Below, in pieces: positions 27,101 to 35,945 of a stretch of 64,000 bases of DNA. The translations under genes were made by a program, and so were the position numbers. Below the pieces are notes generated by a model. It was not told the DNA's origin and ran no database searches. It worked only from the letters and a program-made list of their open reading frames with translations. Each line of letters opens with the position of its first letter. The stretch's first letter is position 1. Source of the DNA: Lepidodermella squamata (lineage: Eukaryota > Gastrotricha); NCBI GenBank assembly GCA_047495785.1, contig JBLDXI010000050.1:455908-519907 (forward strand), given 5' to 3'.

Positions 27101-30100
27101 TGAATGAAGAATGGCTCGCCGGCAGAACGCGACGTGTCCGATCATTGTGGTAGCTCTCGCAGAAAATTCATTGCCCTTGAGTGAATGGAGAATGGCTCGC
27201 CGACAGAACGCATCGTGTCTGTTTATTGTGGTAGCCATCACAGGAATTTCAGGAAATTCATTGCTCGGGTGCGAAACGATAATGCCTGCAGAAAAACGCA
27301 TCTTGTCCGATCATTTTAGTAGCTCTCACAGAAATTTCAGACAATTCATTGCCCTTGAGTGAATGGAGAATGCCTCGCCGACAGAACGCATCGTGTCTGT
27401 TTATTGTGGTAGCCATCACAGAAATTTCAGAAAATTTATTGCCCTTGAGTGAAAGGAGAATGCCTCGCCGACAGAACGCGTTGTGTCCGATCATTGTGGT
27501 AGCTCTCACAGAAATTTCAGTAAATTTATTGCCCTTGAGTGAAAGGAGAATGCCTCGCCGACAGAACGCGTTGTGTCTGCTTATTGTGTTAGCTGTCACA
27601 GAATTGTGAGAAAATTCATTTCTCGGGATCGAAACGATTTCAGGAAATTCATTGCTCGGGTGCGAAACGATAATGCCTGGCAGACAAAACGCATCGTGTC
27701 TGTTCATTGTGTTAGCTGTCACAGAAATGTCATGAAAAGAATTGTCTAGGAGGAAATTGAGAATACAGCCAGACAGAACGCATCGTGTCCGATCATTGTG
27801 GTAGCTCTCATAGAAATTTCAGAAAATTCATTTCTCGGTTGCGAATCGATAATGCCTGCAGAAAAACGCATCTTGTCCGATCATTTTAGTAGCTCTCACA
27901 GAAATTTCAGACAATTCATTGCCCTTGAGTGAATGGAGAATGCCTCGCCGACAGAACGCATCGTGTCTGTTTATTGTGGTAGCCATCACAGAAATTTCAG
28001 AAAATTTATTGCCCTTGAGTGAAAGGAGAATGCCTCGCCGACAGAACGCGTTGTGTCTGCTTATTGTGTTAGCTGTCACAGAATTGTGAGAAAATTCATT
28101 TCTCGGGATCGAAACGATTTCAGGAAATTCATTGCTCGGGTGCGAAACGATAATGCCTGGCAGACAAAACGCATCGTGTCTGTTCATTGTGTTAGCTGTC
28201 ACAGAAATGTCATGAAAAGAATTGTCTAGGAGGAAATTGAGAATACAGCCAGACAGAACGCATCGTGTCTGTTTATTGTGGTAGCCATCACAGGAATTTC
28301 AGGAAATTCATTGCTCGGGTGCGAAACGATAATGCCTGCAGAAAAACGCATCTTGTCCGATCATTTTAGTAGCTCTCACAGAAATTTCAGACAATTCATT
28401 GCCCTTGAGTGAATGGAGAATGCCTCGCCGACAGAACGCATCGTGTCTGTTTATTGTGGTAGCCATCACAGAAATTTCAGAAAATTTATTGCCCTTGAGT
28501 GAAAGGAGAATGCCTCGCCGACAGAACGCGTTGTGTCCGATCATTGTGGTAGCTCTCACAGAAATTTCAGTAAATTTATTGCCCTTGAGTGAAAGGAGAA
28601 TGCCTCGCCGACAGAACGCGTTGTGTCTGCTTATTGTGTTAGCTGTCACAGAATTGTGAGAAAATTCATTTCTCGGGATCGAAACGATTTCAGGAAATTC
28701 ATTGCTCGGGTGCGAAACGATAATGCCTGGCAGACAAAACGCAGCGTGTCCGATCGTTGTGATAGCTCTCACAGAAATTTCAGAAAATTCATTTCTCGGT
28801 TGCGAATCGATAATGCCTGCAGAAAAACGCATCTTGTCCGATCATTTTAGTAGCTCTCACAGAAATTTCAGAAAATTCATTGCCCTTGAGTGAATGAAGA
28901 ATGGCTCGCCGGCAGAACGCGACGTGTCCGATCATTGTGGTAGCTCTCACAGAAATTTCAGAAAATTTATTGCCCTCGAGTGAAAGGAGAATGCCTCGCC
29001 GACAGAACGCGTTGTGTCCGATCATTGTGGTAGCTCTCACAGAAATTTCAGAAAATTTATTGCCCTCGAGTGAAAGGAGAATGCCTCGCCGACAGAACGC
29101 GTTGTGTCCGATCATTGTGGTAGCTCTCACAGAAATTTCAGAAAATTTATTGCCCTTGAGTGAAAGGAGAATGCCTCGCCGACAGAACGCGTTGTGTCCG
29201 ATCATTGTGGTAGCTCTCACAGAAATTTCAGAAAATTCATTTCTCGGTTGCGAATCGATAATGCCTGCAGAAAAACGCATCTTGTCCGATCATTTTAGTA
29301 GCTCTCACAGAAATTTCAGACAATTCATTGCCCTTGAGTGAATGGAGAATGGCTCGCCGGCAGAACGCGACGTGTCCGATCATTTTGGTAGCTCTCACAG
29401 AAATTTCAGAAAATTTATTGCCCTTGAGTGAAAGGAGAATGCCTCGCCGACAGAACGCGTTGTGTCCGATCATTGTGGTAGCTCTCACAGAAATTTCAGA
29501 AAATTCATTTCTCGGGTGCGAAACGATAATGTGGTAGCTCTCACAGAAATTTCAGAAAATTCATTTCCCGGTTGCGAATCGATAATGCCTGCAGAAAAAC
29601 GCATCTTGTCCGATCATTTTAGTAGCTCTCACAGAAATTTCAGAAAATTCATTGCCCTTGAGTGAATGAAGAATGGCTCGCCGGCAGAACGCGACGTGTC
29701 CGATCATTGTGGTAGCTCTCGCAGAAAATTCATTGCCCTTGAGTGAATGGAGAATGGCTCGCCGACAGAACGCATCGTGTCTGTTTATTGTGGTAGCCAT
29801 CACAGGAATTTCAGGAAATTCATTGCTCGGGTGCGAAACGATAATGCCTGCAGAAAAACGCATCTTGTCCGATCATTTTAGTAGCTCTCACAGAAATTTC
29901 AGACAATTCATTGCCCTTGAGTGAATGGAGAATGCCTCGCCGACAGAACGCATCGTGTCTGTTTATTGTGGTAGCCATCACAGAAATTTCAGAAAATTTA
30001 TTGCCCTTGAGTGAAAGGAGAATGCCTCGCCGACAGAACGCGTTGTGTCCGATCATTGTGGTAGCTCTCACAGAAATTTCAGTAAATTTATTGCCCTTGA

Positions 30101-30344
30101 GTGAAAGGAGAATGCCTCGCCGACAGAACGCGTTGTGTCTGCTTATTGTGTTAGCTGTCACAGAATTGTGAGAAAATTCATTTCTCGGGATCGAAACGAT
30201 TTCAGGAAATTCATTGCTCGGGTGCGAAACGATAATGCCTGGCAGACAAAACGCAGCGTGTCCGATCGTTGTGATAGCTCTCACAGAAATTTCAGAAAAT
30301 TCATTTCTCGGTTGCGAATCGATAATGCCTGCAGAAAAACGCAT

Positions 30345-30348
30345 CTTG
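30345..30348 (+). other. Target-site duplication (left) of the LTR element
   Basis: cttg here is repeated at 38922-38925 directly after the 3' LTR. The undisturbed satellite word at many other places is gcatcttgtccgatc, which fits a 4-bp staggered cut, the usual size for Ty3/Gypsy integrases. Confidence 0.9.
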
Positions 30349-30566
30349 TGTAACCGGTGTGAAGTCGACCATGACGAACCGCCGCTCAGATCGTCGACAT
30401 GCTACGCATCACCGGCATCGTAGCGCGGTTCCACTCGGCTTACACCGCTACGGCTCACTGACGTTTTAGCGCGATCCCTGTAGCCGACACAGTAGCTGAT
30501 GTTTCGCATGACCGGTTCTCATCATCCGGAACCAACACGGCCTCGAAAAACAACCCATCCTGATAG

Positions 30567-30573
30567 TATTTAA
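30567..30573 (+). promoter_or_regulatory. TATA-like box of the 5' LTR
   Basis: TATTTAA lies 219 bp into the LTR and 43 bp before AATAAA, a plausible core promoter for the genomic RNA with a start near 30595-30600. Position and sequence only; no experimental support. Confidence 0.5.
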
Positions 30574-30615
30574 GCTGATGTAATTTGTCGATAAAATAAC
30601 AAGTTGTACAAGTAT

Positions 30616-30621
30616 AATAAA
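30616..30621 (+). promoter_or_regulatory. Polyadenylation signal in the 5' LTR
   Basis: AATAAA. The equivalent site in the 3' LTR, 38862-38867, would end the genomic transcript. Confidence 0.6.
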
Positions 30622-30678
30622 GTTGTGAGATTACCACTTCTGCCGTCTCTTGCCTAGTGTCGAACCCCTGTTACATTT

Positions 30679-30693
30679 TGGTGTCAGAAGTGG
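30679..30693 (+). other. Primer binding site, tRNA-Leu type
   Basis: TGGTGTCAGAAGTGG, three bases after the LTR. It is complementary to the 3' end of the common animal tRNA-Leu whose acceptor ends in CCACTTCTGACA plus CCA, over 15 bases. This tRNA would prime minus-strand DNA synthesis. The match to tRNA-Leu is from memory of conserved animal tRNA sequences and not from a search. Confidence 0.8.
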
Positions 30694-30900
30694 CTCTAGC
30701 CAAGAACGGCAGATCCCGCAGTCAAGTTGGAACCGGTCGACCCAAGCGAGCAAGACCAAACCGAAGCAAGCAACCAAGCTACTAACACTAGCAGAAGAAG
30801 CCAAGCGGAAGCAAGCAAACCATCCACCGACCTCCTTGCAATTACCCTAAAGAGACTTGGTCAGAAAACCAGCGCGCAGAAGAAGCCAGCAGCAACAACA

Positions 30901-32031
30901 ATGACGACAACTCTGTCTATCGACAAGGCGACGACGATCATCCCGAAAATCACCGGCGAATCATGGATGGCATTCGACAATGAGTGGCGACAATTCGTCG
31001 ATATCGTTCACGCTTGTGGTGGCGCCGACCCATTGCCGATACCAACGAGTGGAGCAGACCCAAATGCCTCGGAACCACAAAAATCCAAGGTCGAGAAGAT
31101 GCAATATTTTGTCAACATCCTGGGATCGTTCCTACGCGGAAAAGCACTTCAAGTCTGGTATGAAGGTAACCGAGACGACATCAAAACGCTAGCAACAGCA
31201 AAAGCAGTACTGGAGGAAGGCCTCAACCTAAGACTGACAGCAGGCAGAGCAACGAAGCAGTTCTTCTCACGCGTACAAGGCACAAACGAAACGGTACGTG
31301 ATTACATCGGCGACCTCAAACGCATAATGCAACACATGGGCAAAACGGAAAGCGAACGTGAGTACTGCCTGACACAACGTTTCCTAATGGGAATTAAACC
31401 AGCACTACGGGTGGCAGTCTTCCGGCACGGCGAACCGAAGTCACTACAGAGCGCGTATGAACTAGCAGCCCTAGAAGAAGCCGCGCTGAATTCAACGACA
31501 CTAAGCGAAAACGGAGCAGTTGTAGCCCAAGTATGGCCAACACCGGACGACATCGGAACCAACGACCCCGTGAAGCTACTGGTTCAGTTGGTACGCGATC
31601 AAAACGAGATGCTACAAACTATGAAATCGTTAGTCGGACGGAGCAATAATCGTGAGCCCGATCAACGACAGTTTAGCAATAACAACCGCCGATACCCACC
31701 ACGACAACAGCAAAACGGACGAAACGGTCAACAACAGCCGAGACCACCTACAGCGGGTTGCTACAATTGCGGACGCCACGGCCATATCGCGAGAAACTGT
31801 AACAACGGAAGATCTTGCTACAAGTGCGGACGACGAGGACACGTGCAAGCCCAATGTCGAAGTCAAGCACCTACAAACCAGACACCGAACGACCGTTACC
31901 CACAAAACCAACCCGACGCAACAGTAAAGCCATGGAACGTACAACAAGTCACGGAAGATCCGATCTACTGGCAACCGCAAGTCGACGAATGGGGAAACGC
32001 AAACGGGTCGACCCCTTGTCCGGGAAAGTAG
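30901..32031 (+). CDS. gag: Gag polyprotein (capsid and nucleocapsid)
   Basis: 376 codons, TAG at 32029-32031. The start chosen is 30901, the first ATG of any frame after the LTR, with A at -3; the frame is open further upstream but only from non-ATG codons. The N-terminal two thirds resemble the retrotransposon Gag fold: a hydrophobic FLRGKALQVWYEG segment, then ETVRDYIGDLKRI and FLMGIKPALRVAV. A Q/N/R-rich linker follows. Two CX2CX4HX4C zinc knuckles close the protein: CYNCGRHGHIARNC at residues 287-300 and CYKCGRRGHVQAQC at 306-319. The protein would form the particle and bind the genomic RNA. Its last codons overlap the pol frame, and the slippery heptamer sits 31 bases before the stop codon. 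Only the retrotransposon assignment is certain; capsid/nucleocapsid cleavage sites are not visible. Confidence 0.93.
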   Translation: MTTTLSIDKATTIIPKITGESWMAFDNEWRQFVDIVHACGGADPLPIPTSGADPNASEPQKSKVEKMQYFVNILGSFLRGKALQVWYEGNRDDIKTLATAKAVLEEGLNLRLTAGRATKQFFSRVQGTNETVRDYIGDLKRIMQHMGKTESEREYCLTQRFLMGIKPALRVAVFRHGEPKSLQSAYELAALEEAALNSTTLSENGAVVAQVWPTPDDIGTNDPVKLLVQLVRDQNEMLQTMKSLVGRSNNREPDQRQFSNNNRRYPPRQQQNGRNGQQQPRPPTAGCYNCGRHGHIARNCNNGRSCYKCGRRGHVQAQCRSQAPTNQTPNDRYPQNQPDATVKPWNVQQVTEDPIYWQPQVDEWGNANGSTPCPGK

Positions 32032-32042
32032 CGGAACGACCC
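31992..32042 (+). promoter_or_regulatory. Programmed -1 ribosomal frameshift signal (gag to pol)
   Basis: GGGAAAC at 31992-31998 has the canonical X XXY YYZ form and is in gag phase (G GGA AAC, codons at 31993 and 31996). Slipping back one base puts the ribosome in the pol frame, which is open from 31803. Six bases downstream, GGGTCG (32005-32010) can pair with CGACCC (32037-32042), and inside that loop TCCG (32019-32022) can pair with CGGA (32032-32035). A loop-to-downstream pairing with CCGGA at 32067-32071 could make a pseudoknot. GGGAAAC is a known efficient slip site in retroviruses; the structure is my hand prediction. Confidence 0.85.
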
Positions 32043-35000
32043 AAGCAACAAGACGATACGAACGACCCGGAAGCATGTATGACGGTAAACAATGTAAATA
32101 ACAATAAGGTGGCGGGTTACGGATTACATGCTGATGTTTCATTTAATAGTAGTGATGTAGGAAAACATATATCGAAAAATTTGTTGTTTATGTTAGACAC
32201 AGGCGCAGAAATTAGTTGTATCAATAGCAAACATGTCCCGAAGTCAACAACCCTGGAACCAGCGTTAGCAGTCGGTGCAGACGGTCAAGACCTCAGCGTG
32301 CGAGGAAAAACCAAGTGCGAAGTTACCCCGGAAAATGGTCAAGCATACAAGGACGAAGTTTTGGTTGTCGAAGGTTTGTGCACCGACGGACTACTCGGGT
32401 TCGACTTCATGAAGCAAAACGCCAACGGTATCAACTTCCAACGCAAGACGCTCGAATTCAAGGAAGGTCCAGTAAAACTCAAAGAAGTCCAATCAAGGCG
32501 AAAAATGTTGGCAGCCGTACATGCTAGCGAAAAAGTGGAGATCCCAGCGTTCAGTGTCAAAGCGATCCGAGGTACCATTGGTGATGGTAAACGGAAATCG
32601 TACGGAACAGGCATCGTTGTCGGCGCCGAAAACACTTGCAATCAGAAAATGTGCGAAGTTATCCCTAGCCTGACAAAGACACCGTACGGACAAGTCAACG
32701 TACTTTATGTCAATCTGATGGACGAAGCGGTAAGCATTGAAAAAGATGAACCTATTGCAGGGTATGAAGAGGCCGAAGAAGCAACAATCCAAACGATCGG
32801 TAAATTCCGACGTGCGACCGAAACCGAAAGGAAGCAACTCCCAAAGCCAAACCTCCGCCAGCTGATCAAACTACACAGCGACATCCCGAAAGAACACGCC
32901 GAGAAATTCTACCAGCTAGCAGAAAAATACCCTGAAATCTTCTCTGTCTCGGACGACGATTTCGGGTACACCACCTACGTCAAGCACGAAATTCGAACAA
33001 ATGGCGGCCCAATCCGTCAAACCGGTTACCGCCTGGGACGAAGCCAACTGGAAGAAGTCGAGTCGAAAATCAAGGATATGCTTAAGAAAAAGGTAATTCG
33101 CCCCAGTTCATCTGCATGGTCATCACCGATCGTCATGGTACCCAAAAAGTCGGGCGAAATGAGATTCTGTGTCGACCTGCGCAAAGTCAACGACGTCACG
33201 GAGAAAGATGCGTTCCCACTACCACGTACCGACGACATATTGGAAGCACTGGGAGGATCGCAACTGTACAGTACTATGGACCTTACCAGCGGATACTGGC
33301 AATTGGAACTCGAAGAATCAAGCAAGGAGAAGACCGCGTTCGTCACACCCTTCGGACTCTACGAATTCAACCGCATGCCATTCGGGCTGTGTAACGCCCC
33401 AGCCACGTTTCAAAGATTGATGATGTTCGTACTAAACGGCCTGTTATACCGCGAAGTTTTGGTGTACCTCGACGACATCATCGTATTCAGCAAGACACTT
33501 GAAGAGCAACTCGAACGTCTTGAACGAGTTTTCATTCGACTGCGTGATGCAGGTTTGAAAATTAAACCATCTAAATGCAATTTTCTTTGTCCTTCAGTTA
33601 CCTACTTGGGACACGTCGTCTCGAAAGATGGTATCAAACCCGATCCGAATCGCATTTCAGCTGTCAAAAACTGGCCGACACCTAATAGTGCCGCACAAGT
33701 GCGATCATTCCTGGGCCTAGCCAATTATTATCGGCGTTTTGTTCCAAAATTCGCCGACATTGCGAAACCACTATACAATCTCCTCAAGAAAGGCGAGAAA
33801 TTCAACTGGACAACAGAAACAAAACAATCCTTCGAAACATTGCGTGACAAACTGGTTACTCACCCGATCTTGGCCTACCCGAACTTCGAGTTACCCTTCA
33901 GAGTCGACACTGATGCTTCAAACTTTGCTATCGGAGCCATCCTGAGTCAAAAACAAGACGGACAAGAACGAGTCATTGCCTACGCGAGCCGAACATTGAA
34001 CCAGGCTGAACGAAACTACATGACGACGGAACGAGAACTCTTGGCTGCAACATGGGGTGTGGCGCAATTCGCACCATTCTTGAAATCCAAAGCGCAAGGT
34101 GGAGCATTCGAGCTATGGACCGACCACAACCCTTTGACAAGTCTACGCGCTTTGAAAGATCGCGGAGGAAAGCTAGCACGATACGAGTATCAACTGATGC
34201 CCTATGAAATCACGTTCAAATGGAGAAAAGGCATCGACCATTCTAATGCCGATAGTCTGTCGCGAAGACCCGACCTTGAAGCTTTACCAATGGTCGGAAA
34301 AATCATCACGTTCGAACAACCAGACATCAACCGCGACGACGTTAAAATCGCACAACGAGAAGACGGAGAACTGAATTTGATTATAAAGCAATTGGAAGAG
34401 AATCCAGCGATCGGCGAAAAGTATGGTTTAAAATTAGCTGACAATGTTCTTTATCGTTACAGAGGTGAAAAAGGAGCAATCGTTATCCCGCCGGCGTTAA
34501 GACCTACAATTCTTAAGGCGATCCACGACGATATGGGTCACCTAGGCACCGAACGAACCCTTCAACGATTACGCGAACGATTCTACTGGCGCGGTTTCGA
34601 ACTCGATACCGAAATCTACGTCAAATGTTGCGAACAATGTCAACGCCGCAAGAACCCACCAAAAACCCCTGTGGCCCCGCTCAACCCGATTGTGGTCAAC
34701 CGACCAATGGAAATCGTCGGATGGGATGTCATGGGACCGATACAGCCAACATCGTCGAGTGGTCACCAGTACATTCTCGTCATTGGCGACTTATTCTCCA
34801 AATACATCGAAGCATTCCCAATGAAAAACTACACGTCGGAAACACTGCTAAAACACCTCAACGGTTTTATGCTTCGCCACGGAGTACCTCAAAAACTTTT
34901 GAATGATCAAGGTAGTTCGCTGAATTCTGAAGTTGTTGAACAGGTTTGCAAGATGCTGAAAATCAAACACGTTCGAACTTCGAGCTACCACGCCCAAACA

Positions 35001-35837
35001 AATGGTTTCGTTGAACGACAGAACCGGAACCTTCAAAACATGCTAGCCAAGTACCTTCACGGCAAGTCACAGCGCGAATGGGATAGTTACCTGCCAGTTG
35101 CAGTGTTCGCCTACAACACTTCGGAGCACGAATCAACGAAGTACATGCCATATTTCCTATGGTACGGACGACCGCCACGCATCCCGATCGATGCCTTGCA
35201 ACTGTACGAACCCTATCACGCCAGCGGTCTTACCCCATCGAAAGAAGACCCACAAGGCTATGCTACGAAAACATGGGCAGCACTGCGCGATGCGTACGAA
35301 GCGACACGGCAAAGACTCTTGAAAGCGCAAGCACGCCAAAAGGACCAGTACGACAAAAAGGAGAACGTGACAAACTACGTAACGGGACAATTGGTTTGGC
35401 TCAATTTACGCACGGTAAACACGAAAAATAACGAAGGTCGCAAATGGCTACTCAGTTGGCGAGGCCCGTTCACCGTACTGGCACCGTTGAAGAACAGCAC
35501 CTACTTGATTCGACTGTTTGATGGCAGTGGACCGGAGAAAGTTGTACACCACAATCGATTGAAACCGTATTTCGGATGCCCACCGAGAACGACTAAACAA
35601 TGGACGGAAAATGTTGGCAGTGACGATCTCGACGTAATCGTTGAAGACCCCGACGAATCAACCAATTGGCCAGAATTCTGGGCAAGTCACAATGTCGAGG
35701 AACAGTCGGAGCGACCGACGGTCGAGCAACCTGCACCGGCGAGAAGTGACGAACGAGTAATTCCGATCAGATCATTCACGGACGACTTCCTGGAGGAAAC
35801 GGATCGACTACTACAAGGATTGCCAATTCACAAATGA
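31998..35837 (+). CDS. pol: Pol polyprotein (protease, reverse transcriptase, RNase H, integrase)
   Basis: The frame is open from 31803 and ends at TGA 35835-35837. It has no suitable ATG and is expected as a Gag-Pol fusion after the slip at 31998, adding about 1279 residues. Protease has DTGA at 32196-32207 and the GLLGFD flap-end motif. Reverse transcriptase has the LDLR-like VDLRKVN, the catalytic MDLTSGYWQ, and YLDD at 33465-33476. RNase H follows, with DTDAS near 33906, TERELLA and TDHNPL. Integrase has an H-X4-H (from 34524) and CX2C zinc site, catalytic Asp at 34725 and 34905 and Glu at 35013 (D-D-35-E), and a GPY/F-type WRGPF in the C-terminal domain, with HHNRLKPY after it. No chromodomain is evident. 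All catalytic residues are present. The order protease, RT, RNase H, integrase is diagnostic of Ty3/Gypsy. Confidence 0.96.
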   Translation, partial: RKRVDPLSGKVAERPKQQDDTNDPEACMTVNNVNNNKVAGYGLHADVSFNSSDVGKHISKNLLFMLDTGAEISCINSKHVPKSTTLEPALAVGADGQDLSVRGKTKCEVTPENGQAYKDEVLVVEGLCTDGLLGFDFMKQNANGINFQRKTLEFKEGPVKLKEVQSRRKMLAAVHASEKVEIPAFSVKAIRGTIGDGKRKSYGTGIVVGAENTCNQKMCEVIPSLTKTPYGQVNVLYVNLMDEAVSIEKDEPIAGYEEAEEATIQTIGKFRRATETERKQLPKPNLRQLIKLHSDIPKEHAEKFYQLAEKYPEIFSVSDDDFGYTTYVKHEIRTNGGPIRQTGYRLGRSQLEEVESKIKDMLKKKVIRPSSSAWSSPIVMVPKKSGEMRFCVDLRKVNDVTEKDAFPLPRTDDILEALGGSQLYSTMDLTSGYWQLELEESSKEKTAFVTPFGLYEFNRMPFGLCNAPATFQRLMMFVLNGLLYREVLVYLDDIIVFSKTLEEQLERLERVFIRLRDAGLKIKPSKCNFLCPSVTYLGHVVSKDGIKPDPNRISAVKNWPTPNSAAQVRSFLGLANYYRRFVPKFADIAKPLYNLLKKGEKFNWTTETKQSFETLRDKLVTHPILAYPNFELPFRVDTDASNFAIGAILSQKQDGQERVIAYASRTLNQAERNYMTTERELLAATWGVAQFAPFLKSKAQGGAFELWTDHNPLTSLRALKDRGGKLARYEYQLMPYEITFKWRKGIDHSNADSLSRRPDLEALPMVGKIITFEQPDINRDDVKIAQREDGELNLIIKQLEENPAIGEKYGLKLADNVLYRYRGEKGAIVIPPALRPTILKAIHDDMGHLGTERTLQRLRERFYWRGFELDTEIYVKCCEQCQRRKNPPKTPVAPLNPIVVNRPMEIVGWDVMGPIQPTSSSGHQYILVIGDLFSKYIEAFPMKNYTSETLLKHLNGFMLRHGVPQKLLNDQGSSLNSEVVEQVCKMLKIKHVRTSSYHAQTNGFVERQNRNLQNMLAKYLHGKSQREWDSYLPVAVFAYNTSEHESTKYMPYFLWYGRPPRIPIDALQLYEPYHASGLTPSKEDPQGYATKTWAALRDAYEATRQRLLKAQARQKDQYDKKENVTNYVTGQLVWLNLRTVNTKNNEGRKWLLSWRGPFTVLAPLKNSTYLIRLFDGSGPEKVVHHNRLKPYFGCPPRTTKQWTENVGSDDLDVIVEDPDESTNWPEFWASHNVEEQSERPTVEQPAPARSDERVIPIRSFTDDFLEETDRLLQGLPIHK

Positions 35838-35930
35838 ACAGTAGTAACCAGTAACCCCGAAACCCTTAGTATGTAGTAAGATTAAAGAAAGTGGTTGCTG
35901 CGCGGCGTCAAGCGCCAGCGCAAGGTGTAT

Positions 35931-35945
35931 GTGTTTTGTTTTTAG
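35931..35945 (+). promoter_or_regulatory. Candidate 3' splice site for env mRNA
   Basis: A T-rich run ending in TTTTTAG directly abuts the env ATG (AG at 35944-35945). In errantiviruses env is translated from a spliced subgenomic RNA, so an acceptor here fits. I could not identify the matching donor with confidence. Confidence 0.55.

Larger units (their letters stand above)
23431..30348 (+). repeat. Satellite array, domain 2b (deletion variants and 919-bp higher-order units)
   Basis: Same orientation and core as before, with new variants: gataatgcctgcagaaaaacg (2 bp shorter), cattttagtag in the core, a 9-bp deletion (ctctcgcagaaaattc), gaacgcgacgtgtcc or gacgtctcc, gtgaaaggag in box B, and a fused junction cgggatcgaaacgatttcagg. 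A 919-bp composite recurs at 24489, 25408 and 26327, and a 1512-bp spacing links 28308 and 29820. The array is cut at 30348 by the LTR element and resumes at 38922 in register. Confidence 0.94.
30349..30675 (+). repeat. 5' long terminal repeat
   Basis: 327 bp, beginning TGTAAC and ending GTTACA (6-bp inverted ends containing the TG...CA termini). It reads identical to the 3' LTR at 38595-38921. It holds a TATA-like TATTTAA at 30567-30573 and a polyadenylation signal AATAAA at 30616-30621. The promoter and poly(A) signal are only about 50 bp apart, so the R region must be short. A 60-codon reverse-strand frame inside it is present in both LTRs and looks incidental. Confidence 0.97.

Noticed and set aside
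30455-30637. 60-codon reverse-strand frame in both LTRs
   Set aside because: Identical only because the LTRs are identical; short, without recognisable features, and overlapping the promoter and poly(A) signal.
30727-30900. N-terminal extension of gag from an upstream TTG
   Set aside because: There is no ATG in the leader; eukaryotic initiation would use the first ATG at 30901, which has A at -3.
31815-31997. Independent start of pol from a TTG at 31815
   Set aside because: The frame overlaps the gag zinc knuckles and a perfect in-phase slippery heptamer at 31992 explains pol expression.
31815-35431. Shorter frames on either strand inside gag, pol and env
   Set aside because: They overlap the well-supported polyprotein genes in other phases and have no family signatures.
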